Positions 17,077 to 25,541 of a stretch of DNA of 64,000 nucleotides are shown piece by piece. The first letter of the stretch is position 1. Every line of letters starts with the position of its first letter. A program made the position numbers and the translations under genes. Origin of the DNA: an uncultured Collinsella sp. (GTDB lineage: Bacteria > Actinomycetota > Coriobacteriia > Coriobacteriales > Coriobacteriaceae); NCBI GenBank assembly GCA_934654585.1, contig CAKUGF010000001.1, positions 1 to 64,000 of the forward strand, read 5' to 3'. A model generated the notes under the pieces. That model was not told the DNA's origin. It saw only the letters and a list, made by a program, of their open reading frames with translations, and ran no database searches.

Positions 17077-17142
17077 GGATTATAGGGTTAACGTTCACCC
17101 TATAATCCCCCGTTCGCGTTACACTAGGGTTAACGTTCACCC
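17077..17142 (+). promoter_or_regulatory. GH105 promoter with paired type 1 operators
   Basis: GGTTAACGTTCACC (17087-17100) sits inside a perfect longer dyad GGGGATTATAGGGT/ACCCTATAATCCCC. Its TTCACC (17095-17100) serves as -35, TACACT (17120-17125) as -10 with a 19-bp spacer, and GTTAACGTTCAC (17129-17140) follows. Operator centres are 41 bp apart. Confidence 0.65.
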
Positions 17143-17167
17143 ATCACCAACGTCAGAGGGGACAGCA

Positions 17168-18406
17168 ATGGGTTGCAATCAGATTCTGGATAGCTACATC
17201 GAGCAGTTGATCGAGACATCGACGCCGCAGGCACCCGCTTGGAACATCGAAAAGCTCCGTGCCGGCAAGGAGAACACCTGGAACTACATCGATGGCTGCA
17301 TGATCAAGGCGCTCATCGAGCTGTACGAGATCACGGGTGAGCAGCGCTACCTGACCTTCGCCGACGACTACATCGACTTCTTTGTCCAGGAAGACGGCAC
17401 CATCAAGCATTACAAGCCCGAGGAGTACAACCTCGACAACGTCAATGCGGGCAAGACCCTCTATAAGCTGTATGACCTGGTTGGCAAGCCCAAATACCGT
17501 GCCGCCATGGACACCATCTACCGCCAGCTCGAGACCCAGCCGCGCACCAAAGAGGGCGTCTTCTGGCACAAGGCCGTCTACCCCAACCAGATTTGGCTCG
17601 ACGGCATGTACATGGCACAGCCGTTCTACATGCAGTACGAGCTGAGCTTCCACAACCGCCGCGCCTGCTCGGACAGCTTCCATATGTTCCAAGTCGTGCA
17701 CGACCTGATGCGCAACCCGCTCAACGGCCTGTACTATCACGCCTACGACGCAAGCCGCAAGCAGTTCTGGTGCGATCCGGTCACCGGCCTTTCGGCCAAC
17801 TTCTGGCTGCGTGCCGAGGGTTGGTTTGCCATGGCGCTCATCGATACCTGGGAGCTCATGCCGCCTTCGATGTCGGCTGAGAAGGACGAGATCCGCAAGA
17901 TGTTCCACGACCTGATCGACGCCATGCTGCCGTATCAGGACGAGAAGACCGGCATGTGGCACCAGGTCATCAACCTGCCCAACATCGCCCCCAACTACCT
18001 GGAGGAGAGCGGCAGCGCCATCTTTGCCAACGCCATCATGAAGGGCGTGCGCCTGGGTGTGCTGGGCGAGCGCTACTACCAGTATGGCCGCCGCGCCTTC
18101 GACGGCATCTGTGAGACCTGCCTGTCCGAGCACGATGGTCAGCTGGCGCTCGACAACATCTGCCTGGTCGCCGGCCTGGGCAATACCGCGCACCGCGAGG
18201 GCACGTTTGGCTACTACATGAGCGAGCCCATCGTCAAAAACGACGCGAAGGGCGTGGCGCCGCTGGTGCTGGCCTATATCGAGACCATGCACCACGACAA
18301 GCTGGCCGGCAAGCGCGATCCGCTGGCCCCCTCGGGCGTGTGCTCCATCGAGGACCCGTTTGGCGGATACACCCCGGGCATCAACGCTTGCAAGGGATGT
18401 GAATAG
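17168..18406 (+). CDS. GH105 unsaturated rhamnogalacturonyl/galacturonyl hydrolase
   Basis: A 412-residue (alpha/alpha)6-barrel hydrolase of the YteR/YesR type, which releases the 4,5-unsaturated uronate from the non-reducing end of oligosaccharides left by pectate or rhamnogalacturonan lyases. Supporting segments are WNYIDGCMIKALIELYE, WLDGMYMAQPFYMQYE (with the general-acid aspartate), GLYYHAYDAS and FWLRAEGWFAMALID. There is no signal peptide. The product would feed the DhuI/DhuD pair at 22.9-24.5 kb. It starts an apparent operon running to 20627, with only one base before the next start codon. Confidence 0.93.
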   Translation: MGCNQILDSYIEQLIETSTPQAPAWNIEKLRAGKENTWNYIDGCMIKALIELYEITGEQRYLTFADDYIDFFVQEDGTIKHYKPEEYNLDNVNAGKTLYKLYDLVGKPKYRAAMDTIYRQLETQPRTKEGVFWHKAVYPNQIWLDGMYMAQPFYMQYELSFHNRRACSDSFHMFQVVHDLMRNPLNGLYYHAYDASRKQFWCDPVTGLSANFWLRAEGWFAMALIDTWELMPPSMSAEKDEIRKMFHDLIDAMLPYQDEKTGMWHQVINLPNIAPNYLEESGSAIFANAIMKGVRLGVLGERYYQYGRRAFDGICETCLSEHDGQLALDNICLVAGLGNTAHREGTFGYYMSEPIVKNDAKGVAPLVLAYIETMHHDKLAGKRDPLAPSGVCSIEDPFGGYTPGINACKGCE

Positions 18407-18407
18407 C

Positions 18408-19313
18408 GTGGGGGCTATTACTCCGGGTGTGCGCCTGCACGACCTTCCGCAGGGAACGGTCGAGGAACGCATTCGCATGGCGGGCGAGCTCGGCTTTTCG
18501 TGCATCCAGCTGCCGAGCAAGGTGCTCTATAAGTCGATGGGCATCAACCGCTTGGGCCTGACGCGCGAGCTCGCCGACCACTTGCGTGTGGTACTCGACG
18601 AGGCGGGCGTTTCGGTCGCCGTGTTCGGCTGCTATAAAAACCTGGCGACGCCCGATCGCCAACAGCTCATGGATAACTATGCCGAGTATGAGGCATGCCT
18701 GAGCTTTGCCAAGATGCTGGGTGGCTGCCCGGTGGGCACCGAGACCGGTCGTCCCAACGTGCAGAACGCCGTGGCGGACGACCGAATGACCGACGAGGCA
18801 CTCGATACGTTTGTGGAGGGTCTCAAGTATGTCTGTGGTCGCGCCGAGGCCATGGACGGCCAAATCTTGATCGAGCCTGGCTGGAATGAGACGGTCAACA
18901 CGCCGGAGCGTTGCCGCGAGGTGCTCGAGCGTGTGCCGAGCTCGGCGCTCGGTGTGATTTACGACCCGGTGTCGCTGCTGCATCCCAGCGTTGTCGGTGA
19001 GGCGCAGGAGATTACATCGGACATGCTCTATCTGTGCGGCAGCAAGATTCGCGTGCTGCATGCCAAGGATTTTGAGGTCGTGGATAACGAGGATGAGGCC
19101 GGCTGGTGCGACGGCACGGGCTCGCGTCTGGTGTGCCACGGCGTGGGCGAGACGGGTCGTTATGACTTTGAGCCCGCCGTTGCCTGGGCCGCCGCTGCCT
19201 GTCCGGGCATTCCGTGTGTGGTCGAGAACAGCGTGCCGGCGACGGCGGCCGGTTGCCTGACGACGCTCGAGCGTATGTCTGCCCGTTGCGAAGGCGCGCA
19301 TCGGGAGATGTAG
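18408..19313 (+). CDS. sugar phosphate isomerase/epimerase (TIM barrel)
   Basis: A 301-residue protein of the xylose-isomerase-like TIM-barrel superfamily (AP endonuclease 2 fold). Likely metal ligands appear in GTETG, ILIEPGW, YDPVSLLHP and VLHAKDFE. The start is uncertain: GTG at 18408 follows AAGGGA at a good distance, while another GTG at 18399 overlaps the GH105 stop. The substrate cannot be read from sequence. In this operon it may isomerise a sugar or ketouronate released by GH105, which is inference from position only. Confidence 0.8.
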   Translation: MGAITPGVRLHDLPQGTVEERIRMAGELGFSCIQLPSKVLYKSMGINRLGLTRELADHLRVVLDEAGVSVAVFGCYKNLATPDRQQLMDNYAEYEACLSFAKMLGGCPVGTETGRPNVQNAVADDRMTDEALDTFVEGLKYVCGRAEAMDGQILIEPGWNETVNTPERCREVLERVPSSALGVIYDPVSLLHPSVVGEAQEITSDMLYLCGSKIRVLHAKDFEVVDNEDEAGWCDGTGSRLVCHGVGETGRYDFEPAVAWAAAACPGIPCVVENSVPATAAGCLTTLERMSARCEGAHREM

Positions 19314-19409
19314 CGTGGCTGGCGGCCGCTACGGGCGGCCGGCTTGCCGGTACTGGGCAGCATCTGGAACTGCCCGCTATTGTGTTGATGCGAGTCAGAG
19401 GGGAATCGC

Positions 19410-20627
19410 GTGGCTATCCACATTGTCGAGGAAGCAAACCGTTGTCTGGGTTGTAAAAGGGCGCTCTGCCAGATCAAGGGCTGTCCGGTTCAGACGCCTA
19501 TTCCGCAGGTCATCGATCTGTTTAAGCAGCGTCGTCTGGAGGAGGCGGGCGAGCTGCTGTTCCAGAATAACCCCATGAGCGCGGTCTGTTCCATGGTGTG
19601 CAACCATTCGGGCCAGTGCGAGGGTGCATGTGTTCAGGGTCGCAAGGGCACGCCGGTGCATTTCTCGAGTATCGAGAACTATATCTCGACGGCGTATCTC
19701 GACCGCAAGGAGTGGACGCCCGCTCCGTCGTGTGGCAAGCAGGTCGCCGTGGTCGGCTCGGGCCCTGCCGGCATTACCGTGGCTATTAAGATGGCCCAGC
19801 TGGGCTGCGCGGTCACCGTGTTTGAGCAGCGCCCCGAGATCGGCGGCGTGCTGGAGTACGGCATCCCCGAGTTCCGTCTGCCGCGCTCGCTGGTGCAAAA
19901 GTACCGCCACGTGATGTGCTCACTCGGCGTGCGCGTGCGTCCCTCGACCACCATCGGCGGCGCACTGCATATCGACGATTTGCTGCGCGACGGCTACGAC
20001 GCGGTCTTTGTGGGCACCGGCACTTGGCGCGCCCGCAAGCTGGGCATTCCCGGCGAGTCGCGCGGTAACGTGCTGTTTGGCATCGACTATCTGGTCGACC
20101 CCACAAGCGTGGCGATCGGACAGAACGTGGCGGTTATCGGCGCCGGTAACGTCGCTATGGATGTTGCCCGCACCGCCCTGCGCTCGGGTGCTCGCAAGGT
20201 TACTGTGTATGCCCGTTCGCGCCACATCTCGGCAATTGACGACGAGGTCGAGCTGACCGAGCTCGACGGCGTCGAGATCGTGTGCGGTAAGGCCATCTGT
20301 GCCATCGACGATAACGGCCCGGTGTTCGAGACGGCCATCTTTGACGAGGACAACAACGTGGTAGGCTACGAGGAAGAGCTCGACCATGCCGCGGCCGATA
20401 CCATCGTCATCGCGGCCTCGCAGGTGCCCAAGGACAAGCTCGTGCTTACGACGGGCGGCCTGGAGACCGACCATCGCGGCCTGCTTTCGGTCGATGAGCA
20501 CGGCATGACCACCGTGCCCGGCGTCTTTGCCGCCGGCGACGTGGTCAATGGCCCGCTGACGGTCGTCCATGCCGTAGCCGGCGCTAAGCTCGCCGTTGAA
20601 GGCATGACATCCTACCTGGGCCTCTAA
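19410..20627 (+). CDS. GltD-like NAD(P)H oxidoreductase with N-terminal Fe-S domain
   Basis: A 405-residue FAD/NAD(P)-dependent oxidoreductase related to the glutamate synthase small subunit. The N-terminal region has CLGCKRALCQIKGC and CSMVCNHSGQCEGAC, a two-cluster iron-sulfur binding pattern. GSGPAG near residue 115 binds FAD and GAGNVAMD near 250 binds NAD(P). No glutamate synthase large subunit lies nearby, so it may be an electron-transfer subunit for another partner, for example the flavin oxidoreductase encoded next. The start is GTG at 19410, after AGAGGGGA. It ends the GH105 gene run before a family A hairpin that doubles as a terminator. Confidence 0.85.
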   Translation: MAIHIVEEANRCLGCKRALCQIKGCPVQTPIPQVIDLFKQRRLEEAGELLFQNNPMSAVCSMVCNHSGQCEGACVQGRKGTPVHFSSIENYISTAYLDRKEWTPAPSCGKQVAVVGSGPAGITVAIKMAQLGCAVTVFEQRPEIGGVLEYGIPEFRLPRSLVQKYRHVMCSLGVRVRPSTTIGGALHIDDLLRDGYDAVFVGTGTWRARKLGIPGESRGNVLFGIDYLVDPTSVAIGQNVAVIGAGNVAMDVARTALRSGARKVTVYARSRHISAIDDEVELTELDGVEIVCGKAICAIDDNGPVFETAIFDEDNNVVGYEEELDHAAADTIVIAASQVPKDKLVLTTGGLETDHRGLLSVDEHGMTTVPGVFAAGDVVNGPLTVVHAVAGAKLAVEGMTSYLGL

Positions 20628-20644
20628 TCCATCCCACCCTTATC

Positions 20645-20716
20645 AGTTGCGGTGAAATACGGACTGTTTTGGCTGTCAAAAGCCTCAATTGCTCCGTATT
20701 CCACCGCAACTTTTTT
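20645..20716 (+). terminator. family A inverted repeat acting as terminator (copy 2)
   Basis: AGTTGCGGTGAAATACGGA (20645-20663) pairs with TCCGTATTCCACCGCAACT (20693-20711) with one mismatch and is followed by six Ts. Confidence 0.8.
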
Positions 20717-20745
20717 ATGGGTCGAGCAAAAGGTGGGGAGTGTGT

Positions 20746-20808
20746 GAGGCCGCGTGCTGGGCGGGTGCTGATACGATAGGGGAATCAGCAAGTGCCGCCA
20801 CGCGGCTC
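20746..20808 (+). promoter_or_regulatory. long leader dyad over the flavin oxidoreductase promoter
   Basis: GAGGCCGCGTG and CACGCGGCTC form outer arms, and TGCTGAT/ATCAGCA inner arms around TACGATAGGGG. A plausible -10 (TACGAT, 20772-20777) lies at the centre, so this could be an operator or a 5-prime hairpin. Confidence 0.5.
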
Positions 20809-20826
20809 AAACGAAAGGAAGCCTGT

Positions 20827-22776
20827 ATGGAGTCCTCCGCCTATCCGATGCTCTTTAGCCCGATCAAGGTCGGTACGACCGAGGTCAAGAACCGTGTCTT
20901 TATGCCGCCGGTATCTACCAACCTGGCCGACCACGGCTATGTGACCGACGACCTGGTCGATCACTACCGCGCTCGTGCCAAGGGCGGCGTGGGCCTCATC
21001 ATTACTGAGGTCGTGACGGTCGAGCCCACCTATACCTACCTGCCGGGCGATATGTGCTGCTATGACGACACGTTCATTCCCGGTTGGGAAAAGCTCGCCG
21101 CCGCCGTGCACGAGTACGGCTGCAAGATCATGCCGCAGCTCTTTCACCCCGCCTATATGGCCTTTAACATCCCGGGCACGCCGCGCCTGATCGCCCCGTC
21201 CTTCGTGGGCCCGTCCTATGCCCGTGAGGCGCCGCGTCCCATCACGGTTGATGAGATCCATGAGCTCACGCACCAGTTTGGTGACGCTGCCGTTCGCATG
21301 CAGAAGGCCGGCGTCGATGGCGTCGAGGTCCATGCGGCACACGCCCACGGCATGCTCGGTGGCTTCTTGACCCCGCTCTACAACAAGCGTACCGACGAGT
21401 ACGGCGGCTCGCTTGACGCGCGCATGCGCTTCTTGCTCGAGGTCATCGCCGAGATTCGCGAGCGCTGCGGCAAGGACTTCATCATCGACGTTCGTATTTC
21501 GGGCGACGAGTACACCGATGGCGGCCTGACCCTCAACGACATGATCTATGTCTCGCGTCGCCTGGAGAAGGCCGGTGTCGACATGATCCATGTGTCGGGC
21601 GGCACCACCATCAAGCGCGGCTCCGCGATTCCCGCCGCCGGCACGCAGCAGGCCTCGCACGCTGCCTGCTCGCGCGAGATCAAAAAGCACGTCAACATTC
21701 CCGTCGCCACGGTCGGCCGCATTAACGAGGCATGGATTGCCGAGGAACTGATCGAGGACGGCGCCGCCGACATCTGCATGATGGGCCGCGCCAACCTGTG
21801 CGATGCCGAGTTCTGCAACAAGGCGGCCGCCGGCAACGCCGACGAGATTCGCCCCTGCATCGGCTGCCTGCGCTGCCTGAACGGCATCATGTTCGGCAAG
21901 CGTATTTCCTGCACCGTTAATCCCGATGTCGAGCGTGACGAGGCTGGCTACGAGCCCGCCATCGAGGCCAAGAATGTGCTCGTTGTGGGCGCCGGTCCCG
22001 CTGGCATGGAGGCGGCGTTCATTGCCGCCAAGCGCGGCCATAACGTGGTGCTCGTGGACAAGCAGGACGAGCCGGGCGGCGAGATGCGCATCGCAGCCGT
22101 TCCGCCGGCAAAGCAGGAGCTCACCCGCGTGATCAAGTATCAGTATCGCCGTCTTGCCGAGGCCGGCGTGAAGTGCATCTTTGGTACCGAGCTTTCTGCC
22201 GAGGACATTCAGCGCGACTACGCTGGGTACGAGGTCGTCCTGGCCTATGGTGCCGAGCCCATCGCTCCGGCCTTTATGCAGAACTTTAAGAAGGTCATGA
22301 CGGCTGACGACCTGCTGGGCGGCAACGCCTTCCCGGGCAAGAAGATCGTCATCGTGGGCGGCGGCACCGTCGGCTGCGAGACGGCTGACTATCTGGCTCC
22401 GCTGGTCAACGACCTGTCGCCGGCCAACCGCGACGTCACCGTCATCGAGATGACCAAGACGCTCGCCGCCAACGAGGGTGGCGCCGGCCGCGCGGTACTT
22501 ATCACGCGCATGCTCTCTAAGGGCGTTCACGTGCTGACCGAGGCCAAGGTGACCGAGATCACCGAGGACACTATCAGCTACGAGAAGGACGGCGAGATCC
22601 ACACCATCACCGGTGCCGATACGCTGGTGCTCGCCATGGGCTACCGTCCCAACACTAAGCTCGCCGACGACCTGGCAGCTGCCGGCGTTACCACCCACGT
22701 GCTGGGCGACGCCAACAAGTGCGGCAACATCCGCGACGCCATCGGCGACGGCTACAAAGTGGCCTGCGCCCTCTAG
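20827..22776 (+). CDS. NADH:flavin oxidoreductase, old yellow enzyme / 2,4-dienoyl-CoA reductase type
   Basis: A 649-residue iron-sulfur flavoenzyme. Residues about 1-365 form an FMN-binding TIM barrel (NRVFMPPVSTN, HAAHAHGMLGGFLTPLYNKR). A four-cysteine cluster follows in CIGCLRCLNG...CTVNP. The C-terminal part binds FAD (VVGAGPAGMEAA) and NAD(P)H (IVGGGTVGCE). Family members reduce enoates, dienoyl-CoA, bile-acid enones or trimethylamine, so the substrate is open. It has its own leader and is followed by a shared terminator with the convergent dhuI-like gene. Start at 20827 is supported by GAAAGGAA. Confidence 0.9.
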   Translation: MESSAYPMLFSPIKVGTTEVKNRVFMPPVSTNLADHGYVTDDLVDHYRARAKGGVGLIITEVVTVEPTYTYLPGDMCCYDDTFIPGWEKLAAAVHEYGCKIMPQLFHPAYMAFNIPGTPRLIAPSFVGPSYAREAPRPITVDEIHELTHQFGDAAVRMQKAGVDGVEVHAAHAHGMLGGFLTPLYNKRTDEYGGSLDARMRFLLEVIAEIRERCGKDFIIDVRISGDEYTDGGLTLNDMIYVSRRLEKAGVDMIHVSGGTTIKRGSAIPAAGTQQASHAACSREIKKHVNIPVATVGRINEAWIAEELIEDGAADICMMGRANLCDAEFCNKAAAGNADEIRPCIGCLRCLNGIMFGKRISCTVNPDVERDEAGYEPAIEAKNVLVVGAGPAGMEAAFIAAKRGHNVVLVDKQDEPGGEMRIAAVPPAKQELTRVIKYQYRRLAEAGVKCIFGTELSAEDIQRDYAGYEVVLAYGAEPIAPAFMQNFKKVMTADDLLGGNAFPGKKIVIVGGGTVGCETADYLAPLVNDLSPANRDVTVIEMTKTLAANEGGAGRAVLITRMLSKGVHVLTEAKVTEITEDTISYEKDGEIHTITGADTLVLAMGYRPNTKLADDLAAAGVTTHVLGDANKCGNIRDAIGDGYKVACAL

Positions 22777-22798
22777 TCAACCCATTGCACCAGTTGAT

Positions 22799-22842
22799 AG
22801 CAAAAAGCGGCGGCCGTCCCGTGTTGGGGCGGCCGCCGCTTG
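22799..22842. terminator. bidirectional GC-rich terminator
   Basis: GCGGCGGCCG and CGGCCGCCGC form the stem. An A-run on the left gives a U-tract for the minus-strand dhuI-like gene. Confidence 0.75.
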
Positions 22843-22866
22843 CGTTAGATGCGATGGGTCGTGCGA

Positions 22867-23508
22867 TTAGAGGCCCAGGAGCTCCTTGACCTTGGCGATG
22901 ATGGCCTCGTCGGTGGCGTTGGCGAAGAAGTACTCCTGGAAGTGCTCGCCAGCCAGGGCGCCCTTGACCAGATCCTGGTCGATCTCGCCCAGGACGTCGA
23001 CGAGCGGACGCATGGTCACAGCGCGGACGCCGTCGAGGATCTTCTTGTTGCGCTGCTCGGGCTCAACACGCTCGGCAGGATAGCCGTTGCCCGAACCAAA
23101 GCCAAAGAGCTTCTCAAAGGTGTACTCGAGGTTGAGCTCCTGGCCCCAGCCGTTCTTGAGGGCGAAGGGCATGGCGACGGCGTTACCGTCGTTGACCTGG
23201 GCAAAGGTGTAGGCATCCAGCGGGTCGGCGACATGGCCGCAGAGCACGCCGGGGAAGGAGTTGCAGGCGAGCATGGCGCCCTCGCCGGTGCCGCAGCCGG
23301 TCACGACATAGTCGGCAGCGCCGGAGTTGAGCAGCACGGCGGCAAGGATGCCGTTCTGTACGTAGGTGAGCGGCTTGGAGTCGGCACCGGCATACATACC
23401 GTAGTTAAAGACGGTGTGGCCCATGGGCTCGACAACCTTCTTAAGGGCAGCCTCGATCATGGGGTTCTTGGAGTTCTGGGAGTTCTCGTTGATGAGAGCG
23501 ATCTTCAT
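22867..23508 (-). CDS. RpiB/LacA/LacB-family isomerase, DhuI-like (DHU isomerase)
   Basis: A 213-residue protein of the RpiB/LacA/LacB sugar-phosphate isomerase family: MKIALINENSQNSKN at the start, and GAADYVVTGCGTGEGAMLACNSFPGV, whose cysteine is the usual catalytic base position. Streptococcal DhuI enzymes of this family isomerise 4-deoxy-L-threo-5-hexosulose-uronate (DHU) and are encoded beside the dehydrogenase DhuD, exactly as here. It would replace the unrelated KduI. True ribose-5-phosphate isomerase activity is less likely given the longer C-terminus and the context. Start at 23508 is placed by the GAAAGG upstream on the minus strand. Confidence 0.85.
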   Translation of the reverse strand: MKIALINENSQNSKNPMIEAALKKVVEPMGHTVFNYGMYAGADSKPLTYVQNGILAAVLLNSGAADYVVTGCGTGEGAMLACNSFPGVLCGHVADPLDAYTFAQVNDGNAVAMPFALKNGWGQELNLEYTFEKLFGFGSGNGYPAERVEPEQRNKKILDGVRAVTMRPLVDVLGEIDQDLVKGALAGEHFQEYFFANATDEAIIAKVKELLGL

Positions 23509-23592
23509 TTGAGTTAACCTTTCAACCAAGTGTTTTCTTTTTTGTTTCTGTTCGTGGGCGGCGGCAAAACCGACCCGCGATGAGCTGTGCGG

Positions 23593-23700
23593 GCGGTCGG
23601 CAGTTAAGTCTGTCGCGAGTTCCGCACGCAAAGGAAAGCACTTAATGTGCTTTCCGTCTTGCGCAGGACTGTCCGAGCAGCAGACTTAACTGCCGACCGC
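23593..23700. repeat. 108-bp hairpin between the dhuD-like and dhuI-like genes
   Basis: GCGGTCGGCAGTTAAGTCTG (23593-23612) pairs perfectly with 23681-23700. An inner stem GGAAAGCAC/GTGCTTTCC is at 23633-23655. It lies within the presumed dhuD-dhuI transcript and could set relative expression by protecting or attenuating the mRNA. Confidence 0.7.
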
Positions 23701-23714
23701 CTCGCCCAGTTTCC

Positions 23715-24524
23715 TTATTGCGGCTGCTTGCCGATGTAGGCGAGGATGCCGCCGTCGACGTAGAGGATGTGTCCGTTGACGAAGTTCGAGGCATCGGAGG
23801 CCAGGAATACGGCAGGGCCCTTCAGATCCTCGGGCGTGCCCCAACGGGCGGCCGGGGTCTTGGCGATGATGAACTGGTCAAACGGGTGACGGCTGCCGTC
23901 GGGCTGCGTCTCGCGCAGCGGCGCGGTCTGCGGCGTGGCGATATAGCCAGGCCCAATGCCGTTGCACTGGATGTTGGCCTCGCCAAACTCGGAGCAGATG
24001 TTCTTGGTGAGCATCTTGAGCCCGCCCTTGGCAGCAGCGTAGCCGGCGATGGTCTCGCGGCCGAGCTCGCTCATCATCGAGCAGATGTTGATAATCTTGC
24101 CGTGACCCTTGGCGATCATGCCGGGCAGGCAGGCCTTGGAGACGATGAACGGGGCGTTAAGGTCGATGTCGACGACGCGACGGAAGTCCTCGGCGCTCAT
24201 GTCGAGCATGGGGGTGCGCTGGATAACACCAGCGTTGTTGACCAGGATATCGGGCGTGGTGCCAAAATCGGCCTCGATCTTGGCGACGAGCTCGGCGACG
24301 ACAGCCTCGTCGGTGACGTCGGCCACGTAGCCGTGAGCCTCAAAGCCCAGCTCGCGGTAGTGCTTCTCGGCCTCGGCGACCTTGTCGGCATGACGTGCGT
24401 TAAAGGCGATCTTGGCACCGGCCTCGCCAAGCGCCTCGGCAATGGCCATGCCAATGCCATAGGTGGCGCCGGTTACGAGTGCGACCTTGCCATCCAGGCG
24501 GAAGCTGTCCATAAGATCAGACAT
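23715..24524 (-). CDS. SDR dehydrogenase, KduD/DhuD-like
   Basis: A 269-residue classical short-chain dehydrogenase/reductase. The cofactor motif is TGATYGIG near residue 18, followed by NNAG near 92, the catalytic serine in INICSMMSE near 143 and tyrosine/lysine in GYAAAKGG near 158-162. KduD/DhuD enzymes reduce 2,5-diketo-3-deoxygluconate to KDG. The neighbouring DhuI-like isomerase makes that substrate, so the role is well supported by context; a gluconate 5-dehydrogenase is the alternative. The start at 24524 has GAAAGGA upstream. Type 1 operators lie upstream. Confidence 0.88.
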   Translation of the reverse strand: MSDLMDSFRLDGKVALVTGATYGIGMAIAEALGEAGAKIAFNARHADKVAEAEKHYRELGFEAHGYVADVTDEAVVAELVAKIEADFGTTPDILVNNAGVIQRTPMLDMSAEDFRRVVDIDLNAPFIVSKACLPGMIAKGHGKIINICSMMSELGRETIAGYAAAKGGLKMLTKNICSEFGEANIQCNGIGPGYIATPQTAPLRETQPDGSRHPFDQFIIAKTPAARWGTPEDLKGPAVFLASDASNFVNGHILYVDGGILAYIGKQPQ

Positions 24525-24540
24525 AGCGATCCTTTCAAAA

Positions 24541-24660
24541 GAAACGTTCATCTATATAAGTCTTGCTTCTAATACAAGCTCAGTATAGGAGAACTAAAGG
24601 AATTAACGCCCCTATTCCCCTAAAAATAGGTGAACGTTCACTTTTAAAAGGTGAACGGTT
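24541..24660 (-). promoter_or_regulatory. regulatory region of the dhuD-like gene with type 1 operators
   Basis: GTGAACGTTCAC (24630-24641) is a perfect site, GTGAACGGTT (24651-24660) a half-site about one and a half turns away, and GAAACGTTCATC (24541-24552) a weaker site just before the gene. A candidate -10 on the minus strand is TATACT at 24587-24582; no clear -35 was found. Confidence 0.65.
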
Positions 24661-24683
24661 GAAATTGGTTGTTGCGATGCTCC

Positions 24684-25376
24684 CTACTCACTTTTCGCCT
24701 GTGCGCCTTCCGCGATCATGTTGCGGTTGTAGACCAGGTGCAGATACATCGCATCGTGCGCGGCGGTGGGGTTGCGCGCCTCGATGGCGTCGGCCACGCC
24801 GCGGTGTGTGCGGATGGTCTCCTCGACGAGCTTTTTGCCCGTAACGTCGATAAAGAGGGGAACGGATGCCTTGAGCACGCCCATCAGGCGGGGAACGACG
24901 AGGTTGCCGCAGCTCTCGGCAATGGCGTTGTGGAATGCGGTGTCGGCGGCGGAGTAATCCTCGCCGGCCTCGGCCAGGCGCTGGGACTCATCGCAGAGCT
25001 CGCGGATGCACATAATCTGGTCTTCGGTTGCGTGCTCGGCGGCCATGCTTGCCATCTGCGGCTCGATCATAAAACGCACCTCGAGCAGGTCGCGCGCCAG
25101 GCGCTGCTTGTCGCCGATAAAGGTAAAGCCCAGCGGGTCGTCGGCAACGCCGGGGTTCGATGCCACATACGTGCCCGAACCCTGCTTGATGCGCACGATG
25201 TTGCGCGATTGCAGCAGCTTCATGGCTTCGCGCACGGTACTCCTGCCGGCGCCCAGGCGCTCGACGAGCACGGCCTCTTTGGGCAGGCGGTCGCCCTGCT
25301 CAAGGTGCTCATCAAGAATCAATTGAATGATTTTCTCGGAAATCTGCTCGGGGAGCCCCGATTCGGCGCGGGCCAT
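24684..25376 (-). CDS. GntR family regulator, FadR/FCD subfamily
   Basis: A 230-residue regulator. Residues about 8-75 are a winged helix (ISEKIIQLILDEHL, LPKEAVLVERLGAGRSTVREAMKLL, GSGTYV), followed by an all-helical FCD effector domain with likely metal-binding residues (ADTAFHNAIAESCGN, THRGVADAI). It is divergent from the GntP permease, and three dyads lie in between, so control of that permease and dehydratase is most likely. Sugar acids are typical ligands. The start at 25376 is preferred because AGAGGT lies six bases before it; two upstream ATG codons are possible. Confidence 0.9.
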   Translation of the reverse strand: MARAESGLPEQISEKIIQLILDEHLEQGDRLPKEAVLVERLGAGRSTVREAMKLLQSRNIVRIKQGSGTYVASNPGVADDPLGFTFIGDKQRLARDLLEVRFMIEPQMASMAAEHATEDQIMCIRELCDESQRLAEAGEDYSAADTAFHNAIAESCGNLVVPRLMGVLKASVPLFIDVTGKKLVEETIRTHRGVADAIEARNPTAAHDAMYLHLVYNRNMIAEGAQAKSE

Positions 25377-25503
25377 AGTCATACCTCTCATTACAAAATT
25401 CATCTGAGCTATTTTAGCGCACCAAGGGCATGGTATTGGCCGTTGAACCCGAATCGGGCGGCCCAGATATACCGTTCGCAGTGCAAATACGACCGTTCGC
25501 CAA

Positions 25504-25518
25504 ATACATCAGATGTAT
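25504..25518. promoter_or_regulatory. dyad in the gntR-gntP intergenic region
   Basis: ATACATCAGATGTAT is a perfect 7-1-7 palindrome. It resembles short FCD-type GntR operators and lies between the divergent genes. Confidence 0.55.
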
Positions 25519-25541
25519 TTCGAACAAATTTCAATTTGAAA

